From contig JAPLML010000559.1 of assembly GCA_026387055.1 (NCBI GenBank), positions 1 to 7,982 of the forward strand: a stretch of 7,982 nucleotides of DNA, written 5' to 3'. Numbering within the stretch: the stretch's first letter is position 1; every line of letters begins with the position of its first letter. Below are positions 6,018 to 7,982 of the stretch, piece after piece. The translations under genes were made by a program, and so were the position numbers. The notes below the pieces were generated by a model that did no database searches, was not told the origin of the DNA, and was given only the letters and a program-made list of their open reading frames with translations. The DNA is from Planctomycetota bacterium (lineage in GTDB: Bacteria; Planctomycetota; Phycisphaerae; FEN-1346).

Positions 6018-6027
6018 TGGCACGTGA

Positions 6028-6960
6028 CTACTCGCCGATGTTGCCGATCGAGCGCAGCCGCTCCACACGCTCCTCGATGGGCGGGTGCGACGACCACATG
6101 CCGGAGCCGCCCGCCCGCCGACCGCGCGCCATCAGCGGCTCCACGATGTAGAGGTGGGCGGTCGCCCCGTTGGCGGTCGTAAGCTCGTGCTCGTCGGCGG
6201 CCAGGGTCTCGAGCGCCTTGGCCAGGCCCTCCGGGTAGCGGGTCATCCGGGCCGCGGAGGCATCGGCCAGGTACTCGCGCTGGCGCGAGACGGCCAGTTG
6301 GATGAGCTTGGCGAAGATCGGGGCCAGGATCGCCAGGATAATCGCCACGAGGAAGATGATGAGCATGATCGGCCCGCCGCCCTTGCCGCCGCCGCGGCGC
6401 CGGCCGCCGTAGAAGATCGCCCGCGTGCCGATGTCGGCAATCAGGACCACCACGCCCACGAGCACCGCCATGAGGGTCATAAAACGGATATCGAAGTTCT
6501 TGACGTGCGACAGCTCGTGGGCGATGACGCCCTGGAGCTCATCGCGGCCCAGCCGCTCGCGCAGGCCCCGCGTCACGGCGATGTGGGCGCTCGTGGGGCT
6601 GCGGCCCGTGGCGAAGGCGTTCATCGCCTCGGTGTCGATCATGTAGATCGAGGGCATCGGCAGGCCCGACGCCAGCCGCAACTCCTCGACGATGTTGTAG
6701 AGCTGCATGTCTTCCTCGCGCGAGATCTCCCGCGCGCCGCTCAGGGCGAGCACCGCCGAGGGGCCGGTGAGATAGCCGACCAGGGCCATGACGACCGAGA
6801 CGACCAGGGCCAGGACGATGCTCGGACTCGCGGCCCGCCAATCGCCCCAAATGGCCGTGCCCAGGATCGCCCCCAGGACCACGATGAAGAGAATAAACAG
6901 GATGACCAGCAGCACGCTGTTGCGTTTGTTGGAAGCAATCAGGTTTTCGAACTGAGCCAT
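6028..6960 (-). CDS. htpX: Membrane zinc metalloprotease HtpX (M48B)
   Basis: 310 aa from ATG at 6960, preceded by a good Shine-Dalgarno (AGGTGA, 6964-6969). HtpX is an integral inner-membrane protease with a cytoplasmic active site that degrades misfolded membrane proteins alongside FtsH. Two N-terminal transmembrane segments lie at about 15-38 and 46-75. The zinc motif is HELSH at 148-152, with Glu149 catalytic and Glu229 (SRQREYLADASA) as third ligand. Two more hydrophobic segments lie at about 160-183 and 197-220, separated by a Gly/Arg-rich loop YGGRRRGGGKGGG. The substrate-site segment EAMNAFATGRSP is canonical. All catalytic residues are present and the length is close to the usual 285-310 aa. 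Downstream, after 109 bp carrying the 51-bp repeat, is its inactive paralogue. The gene upstream ends 93 bp away. Confidence 0.94.
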   Translation of the reverse strand: MAQFENLIASNKRNSVLLVILFILFIVVLGAILGTAIWGDWRAASPSIVLALVVSVVMALVGYLTGPSAVLALSGAREISREEDMQLYNIVEELRLASGLPMPSIYMIDTEAMNAFATGRSPTSAHIAVTRGLRERLGRDELQGVIAHELSHVKNFDIRFMTLMAVLVGVVVLIADIGTRAIFYGGRRRGGGKGGGPIMLIIFLVAIILAILAPIFAKLIQLAVSRQREYLADASAARMTRYPEGLAKALETLAADEHELTTANGATAHLYIVEPLMARGRRAGGSGMWSSHPPIEERVERLRSIGNIGE

Positions 6961-7053
6961 AGTTCACCTATCGCAACATGTATTGGCGCAATCGCCGGGT
7001 TCAACCTTCGTGCGCGGGGGCTCTCCTGGGCCGCCGCGCTCCACCCCCCGGCA

Positions 7054-7982
7054 CTACAGGCGCCCGTGCTCGTAGATCGTCTCGTACATCGCCACGATGT
7101 TCTCCGTGGGCGAGACGGGCTGAATGTTGTGGCACGGGGCGCAGATCCACCGGGCCGGGGCGAAGAGGCGGATGTTGTCGAGCACCTCGGCCCGCACGTC
7201 GGCCGGCGTCCCGAACGGCAGCGTCTGCTGGTTATCGACCGCCCCGTGAAACACCAGCTTGTCGCCGAAGTCGCGCACCAGCCCCTCGCGCTCCATGCCG
7301 GGGCACCGCCACTGGATCGGGTTCAGGATCTCGATGCCCGTCACGCGGATGAGGTCCGGTATGACCGCCCGGGCGGCGCCGTCGGTGTGATACATGATGT
7401 GGACGCCATAGCTGCGCGCCAGGTCGGCCATGCGTTTCTGGTTCGGCAGGAGGAACCGGCGGATCGAGTCCAGGCCCATCAGGAGGCCCGTCTGGCAGCC
7501 GAGGTCCTCGGCCACGTACGTCAGGTCGATCCGGCCGCGGCCGATCTCGAACATCCGCGCGTTCAGCCGGTAGTGATACTCGAAGAGGTGCCCGAGGATC
7601 GCCTCCGCAATCTCGGGCTCCACCAGGAGGTCCATCATCGCCTGTTCCATCCCCCGCATGCCGCAGTAGAGAAGGAACGGCTCGTAGCCGCCGCAGCGGA
7701 CGGCGCGGTCGCCGGGGAGGCGGCGGACCTGGTCGCGAAAGGCCTCCCAGTCGTGGTCCTCCGGGCTCGGCCACTTAAACGCATGGACATCCTTGGCGCT
7801 CCGGACGCCGGCGAGCGGATGGCTGGCGAACTCGCTGTAGGTGCCGCCGCCGTAGCTCACCTCGCGGTGGCGGACGCCCCAGACGTCGGCCTCGGGATCG
7901 TCGGGGTGATGAGGCACGGTCGGCGGGGCGCCGACGTGGTGCACCCCGTCGATGTGGAGCTTGCGGTAGAGCTCGTCCGCAT
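7054..7982 (-). CDS. Uroporphyrinogen decarboxylase-family (URO-D-like) protein, 5'-partial
   Basis: The frame is open to the window edge. Residues such as ADELYRKLHIDGVHH precede any good start and GTG at 7944 is an internal Val, so the true N-terminus lies beyond 7982. About 309 aa are visible. Family features: YVAEDLGCQTGLLMG, RRFLLPNQKRMADLA, the strand HIMYHTDGAARAVIPDLI, GIEILNPIQW, KLVFHGAVDNQQTLPFG and a C-terminal CAPCHNIQPVSPTENIVAMYE. This is the URO-D/MtaA/CmuA superfamily, a TIM barrel that includes HemE and zinc-dependent corrinoid methyltransferases. It is unlikely to be HemE; the closest pattern is the large set of URO-D-like proteins of unknown substrate found in planctomycetes and other environmental bacteria. 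The HxC zinc motif of MtaA-type enzymes is HTD here (His, then Asp), while a Cys-His pair remains near the C-terminus. A methyltransferase role is therefore possible but unproven. Confidence 0.85.
   Translation of the reverse strand, partial: ADELYRKLHIDGVHHVGAPPTVPHHPDDPEADVWGVRHREVSYGGGTYSEFASHPLAGVRSAKDVHAFKWPSPEDHDWEAFRDQVRRLPGDRAVRCGGYEPFLLYCGMRGMEQAMMDLLVEPEIAEAILGHLFEYHYRLNARMFEIGRGRIDLTYVAEDLGCQTGLLMGLDSIRRFLLPNQKRMADLARSYGVHIMYHTDGAARAVIPDLIRVTGIEILNPIQWRCPGMEREGLVRDFGDKLVFHGAVDNQQTLPFGTPADVRAEVLDNIRLFAPARWICAPCHNIQPVSPTENIVAMYETIYEHGRL

Noticed and set aside
5919..6068. N-terminal extension of the HtpX paralogue up to 6068
   Set aside because: The extra residues translate the 51-bp repeat and overlap the 3' end of htpX; the MAQFE start at 5918 aligns with the neighbour's MAQFE start.
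6977..7004. TTGAAC / TACATG promoter-like pair upstream of htpX
   Set aside because: The -10 match is poor, and the implied start of transcription would leave the Shine-Dalgarno at the extreme 5' end of the mRNA.

Overview
This is a high-GC bacterial window in which every credible gene lies on the minus strand, so the genes read from high to low coordinates. Membership of the Planctomycetota (or a relative) is my inference. It rests on the mix of secreted right-handed beta-helix proteins, a URO-D-like enzyme unlikely to be HemE, lipoprotein PGRP-type amidases, and GC-rich palindromic intergenic repeats. No rRNA, tRNA, CRISPR array or transposase is visible.

Layout in the direction of transcription: (1) 7982-7054, a uroporphyrinogen-decarboxylase-family protein whose N-terminus is cut off by the window edge. 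(2) 6960-6028, a standard HtpX-type M48 membrane protease with intact HELSH and distal Glu. (3) 5918-4959, a tandem HtpX paralogue with the same membrane layout but no catalytic metal site: HEXXH has become HELAR and the third ligand Glu has become Gln. Each htpX copy is followed by the same 51-bp sequence containing a strong palindrome. (4) 4958-4625, 334 bp without a gene, filled by a compact hairpin, a large nested palindrome of about 178 bp and one copy of the 51-bp repeat. (5) 4624-3944, a protein of unknown function. It starts beside that repeat region and looks like a HAD (LNS2/App1-like) domain that has lost its acidic residues. (6) 3928-3215, a lipoprotein N-acetylmuramoyl-L-alanine amidase, closely following gene 5. 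(7) 3087-1015, a secreted beta-helix protein resembling GH141-type carbohydrate-active enzymes, followed by an intrinsic terminator. (8) 857-186, a second lipoprotein amidase paralogous to gene 6. (9) 185-1, no gene, one dispersed-repeat-like motif.

Most of the genes concern the cell envelope: peptidoglycan amidases anchored as lipoproteins, a secreted polysaccharide-active protein and membrane-protein quality control. Only the 3944-4624 / 3215-3928 pair is spaced like an operon. The most interesting points are the active plus inactive htpX tandem, the contrast between diverged coding sequence and perfectly identical 3' repeats, and a second possible pseudoenzyme next door. I see no defence system, mobile element or other clearly new multi-gene system.
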